Source: Bostrychus sinensis (Eukaryota; Chordata; Actinopteri; Gobiiformes; Eleotridae). Taken from it: a stretch of DNA of 64,000 nt. Location: NCBI GenBank assembly GCA_020698575.1, contig CM036254.1, forward strand, positions 28,052,526-28,116,525. Direction: 5' to 3'. Shown piece by piece: positions 32,633-44,390 of this stretch (its first letter is position 1; each line of letters begins with the position of its first letter). The translations under genes and the position numbers were made by a program. The notes below the pieces were generated by a model. It made no database searches, was not told where the DNA came from, and worked only from the letters and a program-made list of their open reading frames with translations.

Positions 32633-33208
32633 CAGTGTTGTCAGATCAAGCTCACTGTTTCCAGCCCAATTACCACTTCAAATCCGCCCAAAAGCCAAAA
32701 TACAATGGTTTATTTTACGAGTTACAGCAAATATACAGCATTTCACCAGTCAAAATTAATATTCACAATATCACATGTATAGTGTTTGCTTCTTACCTTT
32801 TGAAGAACTTGTATTTTTTTTCTGGAACAAAACAAATTTCCTTTTCAAAAACAACTTTATCTACTAACTTATCTACTAACCTAACCTAACTAACCTTATC
32901 TACTAACTTTATCTCTAATATCCCTCTATAGACATCATTATACAGTATGATAACCAAAGTACCCATGTTCCTTACAATGATAATACAACCTTTTCTTTAC
33001 TGTCATCCATTTTATTTAAAAAAAAAAAAGGCAAACATCTATAATTATTGATCAGATACTGTATGTTCATTTTGTATCATATTTTCAAAACATATGGCCA
33101 AAAGTAGCCCAAATACTGTATTAAACACCCGCCCAATGCTTTTTTTCTGCTGTGAGACAAACGAAAGTAGCCCAATTAGGCATAAAACTGCCCGATCTGG
33201 CAACACTG
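32633..33208. mobile_element. hAT-type MITE, decayed 8-bp TSD
   Basis: The left end CAGTGTTGTCAGATCA and the inverted right end CAGTGTTGCCAGATCGGGC match closely. Just inside, both have a (CA/TG)-CCCAATTA block (AGCCCAATTACC; inverted GCCTAATTGGGCTAC). Flanking octamers CTTGTAGA and TGTGTAGA match at six of eight positions. A small minisatellite lies inside. Confidence 0.8.
32855..32920. repeat. Short minisatellite TTATCTACTAAC
   Basis: About five units of 12-13 bp (CTTATCTACTAAC, with a CCTAACCTAACTAA variant). It lies inside the hAT-type MITE and was probably generated after insertion. Confidence 0.85.
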
Positions 33209-33299
33209 TGTGTAGAAATACAAAGTAATAAAACTAATGGCTGTACTGTGCTGGGTTCTATAGAGTTTTAAATGTCTTACTTTTTCTAATACAAGGAAT
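33209..33299. other. Unassigned sequence
   Basis: Nothing recognised. Confidence 0.4.
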
Positions 33300-33830
33300 G
33301 TATTTGTTATTTCAGGGTTATTGTACACTATTGAGAACATTGCCTTTACTGATGGGCTGCATATTATTCAAGAGTTTACTACCAAAGCAACCATTAATGT
33401 TATGAGCTCTTTGTACAAGGGAAACTATTTGCATTTTATTATGGATAAATAGCGACATGAGACTGTGGAAAGCTCATATTTAGATTGCAGTGGGAGCATT
33501 ATCAAACGGCACACCGAGTACAGTGTAAAAAGCTCTTTTGTTACCAGCTGTAGATGATAGTGGGGCTAAATCCATCATGATTATGGATCAAAGTTACAGG
33601 GCCTGAAATTAGATTTTGATTTCTTATGTGGCGCAATGACAGCTTCCTAAAACTCTAGCCCAGTTAATGAGCTACTTCTGAGCCGCCGGACTCACTGGGC
33701 TATAATTGTGATTTTAAATGAAGCAAATGCACAAGTACTCCGTGCTTCAAGGCGAAAATAAATAAACTAGATATCAGTGGATGCTCGGGCTCGCTTATGG
33801 TGCCTCACTTTTTCAAATATACATAGTAAT
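33300..33830. other. Repeat-free tract with an octamer motif, candidate conserved non-coding region
   Basis: No repeat and no coding frame. It includes the octamer ATTTGCAT at 33427-33434 (a POU-factor site type) and several ATTA cores. Texture is complex over 500 bp. The regulatory role is inference only. Confidence 0.35.
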
Positions 33831-34449
33831 ATTTCCAAATTTGCCTCAGTAACAAGTTGTACCAAACTAGTTCACGCATCCAAATAGTAGTGTTACATTG
33901 GCTTTTCAAGACCAGCCGACAGCTTGAAGCACTACATTTTACATCCGTGCAACAACATCCACCCAGCTTGTTTTTCTTTTTAGGTGATGTTTCATAGCTG
34001 TATACATTATACAGCGGAGGGTATGAGTCTGCATCCGCTCTTACCCACAACACATGTATTATTCTGTGCCATGACAGCTCAAATAAGGGAGGACTCGCTG
34101 CTCATTCACTCCCATATCATGAGTTCATCTCCGTGTCTGCCCACCCGCCCCATCTGCAGTCTCCTGTGCCCACGCACTCTCACACCAACAGCCTGTTAGC
34201 ATTTAGGGCTTGGAGTCAGAAAGCACATATACATCTGCTGCCTGCATCAAGACGAAACATGTAGCCTGGTTGTTTTTATTGGTTATTGTTCACCCTTAAC
34301 TTAGCATTCAACTTGGTTTTGTTTGCCGCAGGGCTGGCAGAAGAAGAACAGGCTAGGCCAGCTTCTGACAAATGCCTGACTGGCCGAGTCTGTATATATA
34401 CTGTAGTTTTTGGTGTGGTCGTATTTGTGCATTGTTTAAAATATATTGC
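33831..34449. other. Unassigned sequence
   Basis: Frames of 71-82 codons without domains. No repeat is recognised. Confidence 0.4.
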
Positions 34450-34962
34450 ATAAAACAAAATGGAGCAGTCCAGCTCTTTTCAACCAGCTCTTTCCAAAGA
34501 TTCGGCTCAGCACCCTTAGATCAGCTCTCTTATGGCCCCCAAATGGCTCTTTATTTAGTATCACTCAGAGCAGTTTTTTAGCAATTATAAATGGTTTGTG
34601 TGTTGATAAACCATTTTTAACCAGGGTTTTTGATAAAAGCGTTATTTTTATGCAGTTTGCGAGCACAAAACACAGTTACAAAATTCTGAACAAAGTTTTA
34701 CTGTCTCCAGTGTAAAATCGCTGTCTTCAGAGCCCACCTTGCTTCTTTCACATAATGATATGATCCTAGTCTGTCCTCATGTGTAATTGGCTACATGGTC
34801 TGCCCATCAAAATAAAATTCTGGTCTGCTTGTGTGGAATTTCAGCAGAACTGAGCAGAAGCAGCCGAATAGTCAGCACTCAAAGTTGAAAGTTGGCTCTT
34901 CTGATTCACTCCAAAGAATTTTCTCTTAGAGCCGGCTCATTCGCAAACGACCCATCACTAAT
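34450..34962 (-). mobile_element. hAT-like MITE ('GAGCCGGCTC' family)
   Basis: On the minus strand it begins TTAGTGATGGGTCGTTTGCG and AATGAGCCGGCTCTAAGA, the well-known terminus of a fish hAT family. The interior TTGTGTGTTGATAAACC.. ATTTTTATGCAGTTTGC is shared with the copy at 63.6-63.8 kb. The other tip is degraded (CCAGCTCTTTTCAACCAGC). Confidence 0.7.
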
Positions 34963-35371
34963 TTACACCAACACAACAGCAGGGCAGAATGACGGCATCA
35001 TTTCACCCACTTAAGAACTGCTTTTTATTTCACTCAGTCTGACCTTATACACCGGCAACGACTCTGGTGCGGCTCAGCAACGACAATTCTATTTTTTAAG
35101 CAGCTCAGTGATGATCTACAGCTGGAGAAGCACAGGAAAAAGGCACCAAGTGTCAACATAAACTTCCCCTACACTGTCAAAGTAAAGACTCTTTAAAACA
35201 TAGCGGTAATGTAAACTTTGTGCATTGAGAAGTTGATAGTTGAGTGGGAGGATCTAATCTAATTTACTACACCAAGCAGCCATTTTACAAGGACAATGTA
35301 AAGGCAAAGACATGGAGCTTAATACCACAACTTTGAGTTTAGATGGTAGTAGTCAGCAAAACAGAGAGGGG
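34963..35371. other. Unassigned sequence
   Basis: Nothing recognised. Confidence 0.4.
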
Positions 35372-35710
35372 AGTAGTGATGATACCAAGCCTAATATTGA
35401 CGATACCAATACCGATTCGGATACCACCCTTTACAGTCACAGCCATTTTATCTTTTATATTAATACAAATTTTGTAAATTATAAATACATACATATGTTA
35501 CTAATAATGGCTTCTTTATTCCACTGGAGCAGCGGAACCCAATGGATTGTTTTCCGCCATTGTAGAGCACACATAAGATATCCAGTGGAATTTGTATTAT
35601 ACAAATACCATTGTTTGTCTTTACTACTAAAGTATCGCTACTTTCAGATTGGTATCAATACCACAATTAAATTCACAGGTAATGAATGTATCGATACTTT
35701 GGGGAGAGAT
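35372..35710. mobile_element. hAT-like element with GATACC ends
   Basis: Starts AGTAGTGATGATACCAAGCC with CGATACCAATACCGATTCGG, and ends TAATGTATCGATACTTTGGG. It is related to the copies at 27.9 and 56.7 kb. An overlapping 133-codon plus frame (35312-35713) has no domain. Confidence 0.5.
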
Positions 35711-35944
35711 TGACCTTTGCAGCGTAGCAAGAATGGCTCTGATGTCTCTGGTGTAAATTGACGTTTTTTGCAGACGTGTGTAAAACTATTACACACTATA
35801 TACTACTAAATTCGGGGTTAGGATAACAATACCTGTAGTGTCTTGTTTTAGAAAAATAGTCCAGTGGAACTGACATTAATTTCTATTATCCACAGTATCC
35901 AGAACACTTTACTAAGCACACAGAGAAGTGCACTGATGGATTTT
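35711..35944. other. Unassigned sequence
   Basis: Nothing recognised. Confidence 0.4.
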
Positions 35945-36495
35945 GGCTGTGTCCAAATGTCATCTCTAGTCCCTAACCCCTCAATCACTATAGTGACATA
36001 CTTGACTATATAGTTGATGGATTGTGACACTTGCGGTTTATAACGTGGTGCTTGTGTAAAAAGAAAGTTCCCCAAACTCCAGTGATAGTGGTCTTCTGTA
36101 ATAAATCCTGACCGAACTTAGGTGATATTTCAGTATTTATAGATAAATAATAATATGTGTTTTATTTAACATGAATATAATGTTAATGTCTATTTGTTCA
36201 TCTGTATAAGCTAAGGTAAGCTAACGGTGGTGATTTTATACTGCAACAGTTTATTTAAGAGCAATTTATTTATGATTACAATGTAACAGTAAGTCAACAA
36301 AAAGCATCTGTAACTGGTTTCATTCAAACATGTTGTGTACATTTTAAAGAACAGTCTTGCTATTCTCTGAAACTCGCAAAGCATTCTGGTCTATATTGAC
36401 TATCTAGTGACCACTGATGTCCACTACTTTTCAAAATGCATTGTGGGGAATTTTGAGCACACTATACTTTTCATTCACTAGACATTGGGACACCA
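35945..36495. mobile_element. MITE with GGCTGTGTCC-type inverted ends
   Basis: The left end GGCTGTGTCCAAATGTCATC and the inverted right end TGGTGTCCCAATGTCTAGTG match. Near the right end GCATTGTGGGGAATTTTGAG occurs, as in a fish MITE family I know in general form. The target duplication is not clear, so the superfamily is open. Confidence 0.65.
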
Positions 36496-37492
36496 ACTCT
36501 TTCCAATAGGTTTCTGTGTTATTACCAAAAGTTTGTCCCTGCAGGGCCACCATAGATGCTGTCACACTGTAGCAGGAGGGTGCTTTCAGTTCAGCCGTAT
36601 ACTGTATGTTGTTTAAATACGTAGTGGTATTTGCTGGAATAGTACAGGCCTTTGTTGTTTTCTTGAAATGTTCATAATCCTCATCTATCAAGATTTCAAA
36701 GTCAGAATTATTTTCCGCATGTCCGAGATTTTTCCCATCTCCCTGAATGACACATTATTTTCCCACTTGACTTGACACTAGGCTAATGTAAGGAGATTGC
36801 ACCAAGCCAGTCCAATGTCCCCCGTGTGTGTGTAAATTGGTTGATTGGAGAATCCGGTGTATGTCCTTTGCTCATTATTTCCAATCGTCTCCTTGTTTGC
36901 GAGAGGTGAACTTTTGTCAAATGGCACTATTACAAGTCGGCACACATCTCGGGCCGCTCTTTGAGTGCTCCTGCGACATTTTCACTGCCATGAGTCCGGC
37001 ATTACAGTAGCCAATCACTTTTCCCCTCAGACGGCGGCAGAAGGCAGCATATGGCAAGGAGCAGCGCAAATGCAAAGTGCGGCGGCAGCTAACGAGATGA
37101 GCCGCACTGCCGGGGAATGCATTCAGATGATCCTCCTCCTCCTTCTTCTTCTTCTTCTTTCTCCTTTTCATTCTACTTGGATTGGATCCGTGAGCCGTGA
37201 ATTGAGAGCTCCAGTATGGATTAGTTGGTGGCAGGAGTTGCTCTTGAGGAGAACACAGAGCATGGCCACAGCGGATTACACAGCTGGGAGAAAAGGTTAC
37301 ACACTTCAATTTGCCAGAGAGAGAGGGAAGAAACGTAAAGAATAAGCTCAAATCAGCAGGCATAATTAGACAAGTCTCCATTTCCTTCTTTTCTGATGCC
37401 AAAATTCAAACAGGTGTTTCTTTGCAGACTAGGAGGAGAGCATTTACAATAAAAAGTAGCTTGTTGTGCCATGTTCTAGCTTAGTTGGTGGA
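36496..37492. other. Mostly unassigned; (CCT/CTT)n at 37129-37166
   Basis: 36.69-37.06 kb is a clean, complex tract. The (CCT)(CTT) run gives a Lys/Glu-rich segment to a 161-codon minus frame (36917-37402). That frame and the 126-codon plus frame opposite it show no domain, so I do not call them genes. Confidence 0.45.
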
Positions 37493-37870
37493 GGCATGGT
37501 GACAAAATGGTTAGCAATGTTGCTAAGCTAGAAGATAATGAGCAGACGGGGCCTTTCTCTGTGGAGTTTGTATGTTCTCCCTTTTATTTTTATAGGCAAA
37601 CTAAGCAGCTGCATAGGGCCCACACAGAGCTTATCTATTATTTGCTTATTTGATTAATTTGCCAACTCTATTTGATTAATATTCTGGTTATAATATTCTG
37701 CTCGCAATTGCAGGTCATTTTTTTTCTGAGGGTCTATTTGAAAGTGGAGTCCAATGCAGTCTTATATTAATTCCTGTTTACCTGGGCCCACACTATGGTC
37801 GCCCACTGACCCCAGTGGCATTGAAGGATGGGTCAAATGCAGAAAACATATGTCCCTACAGAGACAAGTA
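37493..37870 (+). mobile_element. tRNA-headed SINE, second family, interrupted
   Basis: The head GGAGGCATGGTGACAAAATG and the body GCCTTTCTCTGTGGAGTTTG, TATGTTCTCCC stop near 37583. GTCGCCCACTGACCCCAGTG and GGATGGGTCAAATGC resume near 37799. The intervening ~215 bp includes CAGCTGCATAGGGCCCACAC, related to the hAT-like MITE at 13.8 kb. Confidence 0.7.
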
Positions 37871-37915
37871 TACTGTACCTTACCTATTGTGTGACTATTC
37901 TGTCACATTTCTCTC

Positions 37916-38350
37916 AGTGGCGGCTGCAGGTCTTTAACACAGGGGAAGCTCAAAACATTTAATACTGGGCTAACTTGCAGCTAGTCTCCCTACAACGCTG
38001 ATACTCAATAGCACTATAACTGTTGTTAATTTAGTGTGTAGTATGTAAAAACGGTGAAAATTAAGTAAATCACTTCACGTTAAACTCTGGACAGCTCTTT
38101 CAGCAGATGACTGTCTCCTCTGTTGCTCCAATTCATCGCATGCTGTGAAGTCAGTGAACTGCTGTCTGTCAAAATCTTCCACCAGTTCTTCTAATCATCA
38201 TCTATCAGCCAGCATCCTGGCCCGCCCACTGCTTCATTCACTCCTAAGCGTCCAGGGGTGGGACGAAAAAAACAACAACAAAAAAACGCTTGTTTTGCTC
38301 AGCATCAATAGGGATTTACACAGTGTCCGAGTTGCTCTGAAGTGAGAGGA
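37916..38350. mobile_element. hAT-like element, left end present
   Basis: CAGTGGCGGCTGCAGGTC and AGGGGAAGCTCAAAAC form the left end of a known fish hAT type. The right end was not found, so the right boundary is approximate. Confidence 0.5.
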
Positions 38351-40011
38351 GGATTGCGTCAGAAAACCAGACTAAACAGATGATTCATGAACAACATACT
38401 CATGAAATTAAATGCATTCTAGCCCCTTTTAATGTAACTTTATTTCTGATTTTATGAAATTCAGAAGAGCATTGCCCTTGTTGTCAATGAGCAATTGCCA
38501 CTGGTCTCTACTCCCCTGCTAATGCAGTAAAGCCATGAAAGACCAAAAATATCTTTTAAAAAAGTAGCTAGCTTGAGGTCCTACAGCCTGACTCTGACAA
38601 CCTATCACATTTAGTACTGTGTTTTAAAAATAATTAAAAGAAAGCTGTACAAGACAGCAGTGAGACCAGTGATGTGTAGTTTAGGTGTAGACTTTCACTC
38701 CTTCTAAATTTTGAAGTGGTCTCTCAAAGTGCTGCTATTAAGTCACACTAAAGGCTCATTTATACTCTAATACTCTTACAGATATGGACTGAGCATTCTG
38801 TCCCTATGTTGGATGTATGTGTTGAACATTGGGGACACAGGTGAACACTGGCTGAATTTTTTTAAGGAGTGACGAGAATAAGTTGGTCGTGGTGTATTCA
38901 AATGCCAAAGAGACCACCGCCTGATTTTCTTGGTTCTTTTTCAAAAAAATGTGTGAAAACCAACACCAGCACCACCATGTTTGTTAATATTCTTGCTCTT
39001 TTACTTTCATCCTGGTAAAATCTTAGAGTGTCACAGATTGCCCACCTGCAGGTTAACTAACACAACATGGATTTTGACATAGAAAATGATTAGAAGTGGT
39101 GTGATATCAAGAATTGGAAATGGATGGAATACAAAATAGGAGTATAACTGAGCCTTTAATATATTCCTTTAAGCGGTCTTTGAAGATGTCCCTTGTTTAC
39201 CCCTGTACACAAACCCTGCTGCCTTGTTGTTTTCTCATGTCCTCTACCCCGCCTCTGTCACCAAGACAAATCCCTGTGTATTTATTGTAATCTGGTAATT
39301 ACCCCGCCTTGCTTTCTTGCTTTTAATTAGCGGCAAGGAAGAAGTTAATCACACTGACCTGTTGCTTAACACTCAGTGCGACTTGGATTGTTAGCTGATA
39401 TTGTACTACAGACAGCAATTCAATTAGGCTCCCTAATGAACATGGATAATGTAGTCTGATCATACCTGACATAACATGCTGTCTGGGCACACTCAAAGCA
39501 CTAAATGAAATACACTCTTAAAGAACAATACAGCATTTTGCAAATTATGGCAAATTTAGCAGATTAAAAAGGAACATATTTTGCGGATTTAAGTTCCAAC
39601 ATGAGATGAGAATCACTGAGTGTGAATCTCTGACTGAACAATGGGGGACAGACAGTACCTTTTACTATAATGGCTAATTAGCATGGCTGTTAACAGGGCT
39701 TGACATTTTTGCTCACTTGCCACTGCAGATAGTCTTTGTCAAAAGTTGCAAGCCAATTAGTGTTTTTACTAGCCATTATTTATTTTTATAATTAGTTAAG
39801 TTTCTGTGTGTATTTTATAGTATGCAATAAGCTTAAAGAAATGTTAATTGTGGTTTTATGTATGAACAGAGTTTTGTCAAATACTAAAAAACATGTTTAC
39901 CTTGGCATAAAACACCATTTTGTTTAATCTAATATTTTACTTTCTTTAATCATGGTAAAACACTATATACTAAATAGCATACACTAAAAGTAACATAAAT
40001 TCAGGCCTAAC
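38351..40011. other. Unassigned sequence with a clean tract at about 39.16-39.48 kb
   Basis: No gene and no clear repeat. The stretch near 39.16-39.48 kb is complex and could hold conserved non-coding sequence. Confidence 0.4.
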
Positions 40012-40019
40012 CTCAAAAG

Positions 40020-40451
40020 CAGCTATTCCCAAAGATAAGACTGTCGTGGCCCCCTTAAATTTCCAAAAATCCCACGTGGACCCCTCACTATAGAACTTCC
40101 TTCTATTCAAAAACACTGTTATGTTTTTCTCCATATATTTTTCTAAAATTATTACCAAAACCACTGACTGGTGGCTAACATTTGTTTTAAAGTAATATTT
40201 TAAAACAAGTATATAACAGTAATAGTTTCAAATTAGATTTTTTTATGTACTTAATGTTTTTAGGTACTTAATATTTTAATTGTCTTTTTATATTTTGGTA
40301 CATTTTATTTGTTTTTATGGACCAAAATCATGTCTTAGATAAAGAATGAACTGAAATTTAAATTAAATTAAAATATAGACAGCCTCTGGGGGGCCCATTG
40401 CAGTACTCACGGAGCCCTAGGGGGCCCCGGAACCCACTTTGGGAATCACTG
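40020..40451. mobile_element. hAT-type MITE, 8-bp TSD with one mismatch
   Basis: The left end CAGCTATTCCCAAAGATAAG and the inverted right end CAGTGATTCCCAAAGTGGGT match. They are flanked by CTCAAAAG and CTCTAAAG. Just inside lie GTGGCCCCCTT and its counterpart GGGGCCCCGG. No transposase. Confidence 0.82.
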
Positions 40452-40597
40452 CTCTAAAGTTAAGATATAAGTATGGGTAGTGGGAGTATTTTATGCTCTG
40501 TCCGGACGCCATCATTGCCAGACATCACAGACACCGAATCCAATTGTTTTGTGCAAAGTCAAAGTAACAGCTTCCTGATGTTTTCCATACATCTACA

Positions 40598-40630
40598 TTA
40601 TTATTATTATTATCATTATCATTATTATTC
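40598..40630. repeat. (ATT)n microsatellite
   Basis: Short ATT run with ATC interruptions. Confidence 0.9.
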
Positions 40631-41704
40631 CATGTTATAAAATGTGAAATACTAATGGGAAGGTGTCCAAAACTACTTCAAAAGGCCTGAAAAAAGCATA
40701 TGTTGTATTATAGGATCTTTTAAGTACATTTTGCACCCAGTACTATACTTTTATTCAAGTAACTGTGAAGAGTGATATAATTTTAAAGTAACAGTACATG
40801 TATTAGAGTACATATTTTAAGTACTTCTTCCTTCTCTGGTGGGAACGGCTCCAACAGAACCACATTTACATAAAACTGAACTAATTTTGTAAAGACAGTA
40901 AGCTGTAGTCCTCTGTATTTTAAATGAGATTTCCTTCATTTCTCTGAGAGCTGTCTATTACAAAACACCAGTGCATTAGTAATACAATATTTTTCAGAGT
41001 GGTTGCCGAAGTCCACAAAAAGTAATAAAAACTAAACAGTCTAATAAAGACTTTTCATTTTGCTGAATAACACTCAACTCTGCTTAGCTTAAGCTCAATT
41101 TATCTTTCATTAGCAGCTACTCTCATTGTCTCTTAATGCAATATAGGCAAGTCTCAAAATGACTAAATCTCTCGAATGCATCACAAACAGGGTATACGTG
41201 GGCAACGCAATACTATTGAATGACTATAATGATTTTAGAAAAGACATTGATCAAATATACTGTTCTGTCATGCACAATTAGCTGAGATTAAACATTTAAC
41301 AGGCTGCGATGGGGACGTCCAGTATCGACCATAATGGATTAGACTGGACCATGATCAAAGAGACAGGCTTAGTATGAAAAGATTTAGGATGAGGTGTTTT
41401 GATGTCAACGTAAAAGCCAGAAAACACAAATAAAAGCGCAAAAAATCTATAGATGGTCATATTTCTTTAATCTTCAGAGAATCTGATGCATGCTGCAGTG
41501 ACAAACTATTGGAAAAAGTGCAGTGAATTGGCCAAATGACTAGAATATAACTAAATATCAAAAGGTTTTCTTTACCCAGGTTTAAAAGCTGCATTACCAC
41601 AGGTTTCCTTTCTTTTTTAGAGCTTATTTTAAATTTCTGTTTCTTGGTATAGGCCTAGACTGTCATAGACTGTCAGTTATGTCCTTCTTGTGTATTAATT
41701 TTTA
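40631..41704. other. Unassigned sequence
   Basis: No supported gene or repeat. Confidence 0.45.
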
Positions 41705-41790
41705 CTAGGGGTATGACGAGACACAAATCCCATGAGATGAAGCAAGACACGAGACTGGGTTAATTAGAACAAGACAAGAGATTTTTACAC
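41705..41790. mobile_element. hAT-like left end fragment
   Basis: CTAGGGGTATGACGAGACAC, CATGAGATGAAGCAAGACAC and GAGACTGGG recall the left end of a fish hAT family rich in GAGAC. No partner end; the LINE remnant follows directly. Confidence 0.45.
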
Positions 41791-41799
41791 TATTGAAAT

Positions 41800-42365
41800 A
41801 TGTATTCTAAATGTATACAAACTGTTCAGCTGGGAAAATCTACTAAAGCTTCATCATATTTGTTTAGAATATAAAATTCTGCATGGTTTAGCTCCACCTC
41901 CTCTATCAAGTTTCATCATTGTACAATCTAACGGACACACAGAGGTACTGCTAGAAGAGACTGTACTAAAAACCTCTCAGAAAAACATCTTTCAGCCAGG
42001 CTGTGTTCTCTTTTACAGCTTCACATCACTGGAAAACAGTACCCAAGCCAATAAGAGAGTCATCATCATTTCAGAATTTTAAATTAAATGCCAGTAAAAG
42101 GTTGCGTGTATCTCAAAAATGCGAACACTGAAAACTATTTATTTTTCTATCATGTCCTTGTATTCCTGATGACTGAAGTACTGTATGTTTTATTCTGTTA
42201 GTGATATTGTAATTATGGATTTTTATGACATGTACTAGTACTTTTAGGATGTATATTAACCTGGCTGCTGATGAAAACTAGCCTTTTTGGTAATTTGGAT
42301 ACATTTACATGTATTTGATTATTCACATATGTACATTGCCCCACTTATCAAATAAATAAATAAAT
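41800..42365 (+). pseudogene. Rex1/L2-like LINE, C-terminal remnant plus 3' tail
   Basis: Translation in one frame from about 41869 gives YKILHGLAPPPLSSFII, matching the YKxLHGLAPxYL signature after the reverse transcriptase of jockey-superfamily LINEs. Further on, frames give THRGTARRDCT and FTASHHWKTVPKPIRESSSF, so the remnant carries at least two frameshifts. A 3' UTR of about 250 bp ends CCCACTTATCAAATAAATAA. Truncated and inactive. Confidence 0.75.
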
Positions 42366-42639
42366 CAGTACATGAAGGCCCGGTGTTTGTGCCCAGTGTT
42401 CCTCCTGAAGAAGGTGGGGAGATGTAGCTCTAATGTTGAACAGTGAAAATTAGCATTTTTAGTTCCTGAGAAGGGCAGTGCCTCAGCATACAGGATTAGA
42501 ACAGGACAGAACAGGACTTAAACACTGAAACTGAATAAAACATTGTGCTTGTTTCAACAAGGAAACAATATAATACGGTTGTAGTATGCTGGCCAAAAAA
42601 TATGACCATCATTATCAGTTCATAAATCTCTCAATCCAG
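42366..42639. other. Unassigned sequence
   Basis: Nothing recognised. Confidence 0.4.
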
Positions 42640-42725
42640 TCACCAAATATTACAAGCCACTGAATTATTTGTGCTAGCCCAAAGCCTAGATAAATGGAGA
42701 GGGTTGCTTCTGGAAGGAAGGAGTC
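42640..42725 (-). mobile_element. SINE 3'-body fragment
   Basis: Minus strand: CAACCCTCTCCATTTATCTA, GGCTTTGGGCTAGCACAAAT and CAGTGGCTTGTAATATTTGG match the dispersed block at 3.2 kb. Confidence 0.65.
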
Positions 42726-42879
42726 TTTGATAGGCAGTGTTGAGTTTTACAGTGTTCACTTTGCACTGTGGAAAATATGTGTATATATACTGACAGTAGG
42801 ACCAAAAACATGAGACAATGTGCATTTGTAAATATTTCTGTGTAGCCTGGGCCACAGTCTACAGGTTATGGTTCAGCAT

Positions 42880-43290
42880 TTGCATAAAGTACCAAAAATG
42901 TAAAGTATTATCGCTTCCTCATTTTTGGACTCTAAGCCACAAACTCTGGACGACCTCCACCAGAGCCCCCCTCCCTCCCCCAGTGGCCCATCCTGAGCCT
43001 CCCTGCCACGGCTGCGGCTCAATGCGGCGAACCCGATAAGGTATTAACATTCTCGGCCTGTGGATCGGGATCAGCCTTCCTCTATTGTAATTACTGCAGT
43101 CCACATCTACAGCAGGTAGATATTAGACCGAGCAGAGTCAACATGCGGGCCATTTTAATGCAGGTATCACCGGGATCGCGGGCGAAAACAGGACGTGAAT
43201 GTACAATGAGCAACGCGGCGAGACAGAGGATTAAACATTAGCAACGGAGCAGCAGAGCACACAGGCATAATGAAAATGATAGTGATTGTG
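42880..43290. other. Repeat-free, locally GC-rich tract
   Basis: GC-rich at 42950-43040, with CpG dinucleotides continuing to about 43220. No supported coding frame. Possibly conserved non-coding sequence, but unproven. Confidence 0.3.
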
Positions 43291-43657
43291 GAAGCATGTA
43301 AATAACATTGCACTAATAGGGTATACAAGTCAGTGTCCCAAAACAAATGTTTCTCTGAGCCTTGTTTAGACCTTGAATTAAGATGTGTTTTTTTTTTGTT
43401 TTTTTTCCATCAGGCCATTATGTGATCACAAGTGGACTGCTTCTCTTTATTCACATCTGGCATTTACATGAGTCCCCTGTGTGTGCAAGAGATACGGACA
43501 CATCTGCCCTGATCTGAATGCAAATTAACATATGGAAAAAAAAATCTAGCATGGTCAGCCATTCTTTATGACTGGAAATCTAGCTTAAATCCACAGAGAT
43601 TAGACCACTGCTTGTATAGAAAATATGTATTTGTTAAAGTTTAGAAGGACTATATTA

Positions 43658-43888
43658 ATAATAATACATTTATATTGCACTTACCTGAGGCAGACTGACA
43701 GAGATGTGGCCCACATTCTGCTCCTACAGCCTCTCTGACCAACACAGGTCACACAGTCATATAGGCAAGGTGGGAGAAGTGTCATGCCCAGGGACACAAT
43801 GGCAGTATGCAATGCTGGTAGTAGGGATCGAACTGCCACCATGCTTGTTAGTAGGTAAAAGGCTCTACCAACTGAGCTACTGCCACAC
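43658..43888 (-). mobile_element. tRNA-derived SINE with intact A and B boxes
   Basis: On the minus strand the head has GTAGCTCAGTTGGTAGAGC (A box, 43862-43880) and AGTTCGATCCC (B box, 43823-43833). The body then has GCATACTGCCATTGTGTCCC and TCTGTCAGTCTGCCTCAGG. This is the best-preserved polymerase III promoter of the first SINE family in the window. Confidence 0.85.
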
Positions 43889-43895
43889 CACCACA

Positions 43896-44390
43896 CCAGG
43901 ACTAAACCAAAAGAAATGTAAGCCCAAACCAGGACTCAACCAGATCTAAACCAGGCTAAGGCAGGACTAAACCAGGACTAAACCAGGACTAAACCAGGTC
44001 AAAACAGGGAGAAATGCAGGACTAAATGAAGTCTAAACCAGGACTCAACCATGTCTAAACCAGAACTAAACCATGTCAAAGGTCGGAATAAATCAGGTCT
44101 AAACCATGTCTAAACCAGGAGTGAACCAGGGCTTAACCAGGTCTAAACTAGCACTAAACTAGGACTAAACTAGGGTTTAACAAGGTCTAAACCGGGACTA
44201 AACCAGGGCTAAACCAGGACTAAACAAGGACTTACCCAGGACTAGCCCCTAACGTCTGACTAAAACATAAAAGTAAAATTGGCCATAAATGAAATTTACC
44301 CAGGGTATGAACTGCTAAAGACTCCTGAGTACCACCAGAAAAAGCCTCTGTACCACCATTGGTACCTGTACCAGAGTTTGAGAACCACTG
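43896..44390 (-). mobile_element. hAT-type MITE with an expanded 11-bp minisatellite
   Basis: The right end, inverted, reads CAGTGGTTCTCAAACTCTGG with GTACAGGTACCAATGGTGG inside, the family of the 24.3-kb element. 43896-44240 is an array of about 30 imperfect 11-bp units (AGGACTAAACC). The left terminus is missing where the SINE abuts. A few units occur in the sister copies, so the array expanded from sequence already in the element. Confidence 0.85.

Noticed and set aside
32875..32895. Interstitial telomere repeat (CCTAACCTAAC)
   Set aside because: Only two CCTAAC units, within a different 12-bp repeat. Not (CCCTAA)n.
35312..35713. 133-codon plus frame
   Set aside because: It lies mainly inside a hAT-like MITE and has no hAT transposase motif.
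36917..37402. 161-codon minus frame and 126-codon plus frame
   Set aside because: Both cross the (CCT/CTT)n tract and no domain is visible. Coding by both strands is unlikely.
43658..43888. Functional tRNA gene suggested by good A and B boxes
   Set aside because: No acceptor stem or anticodon arm closes, and the SINE body follows directly.
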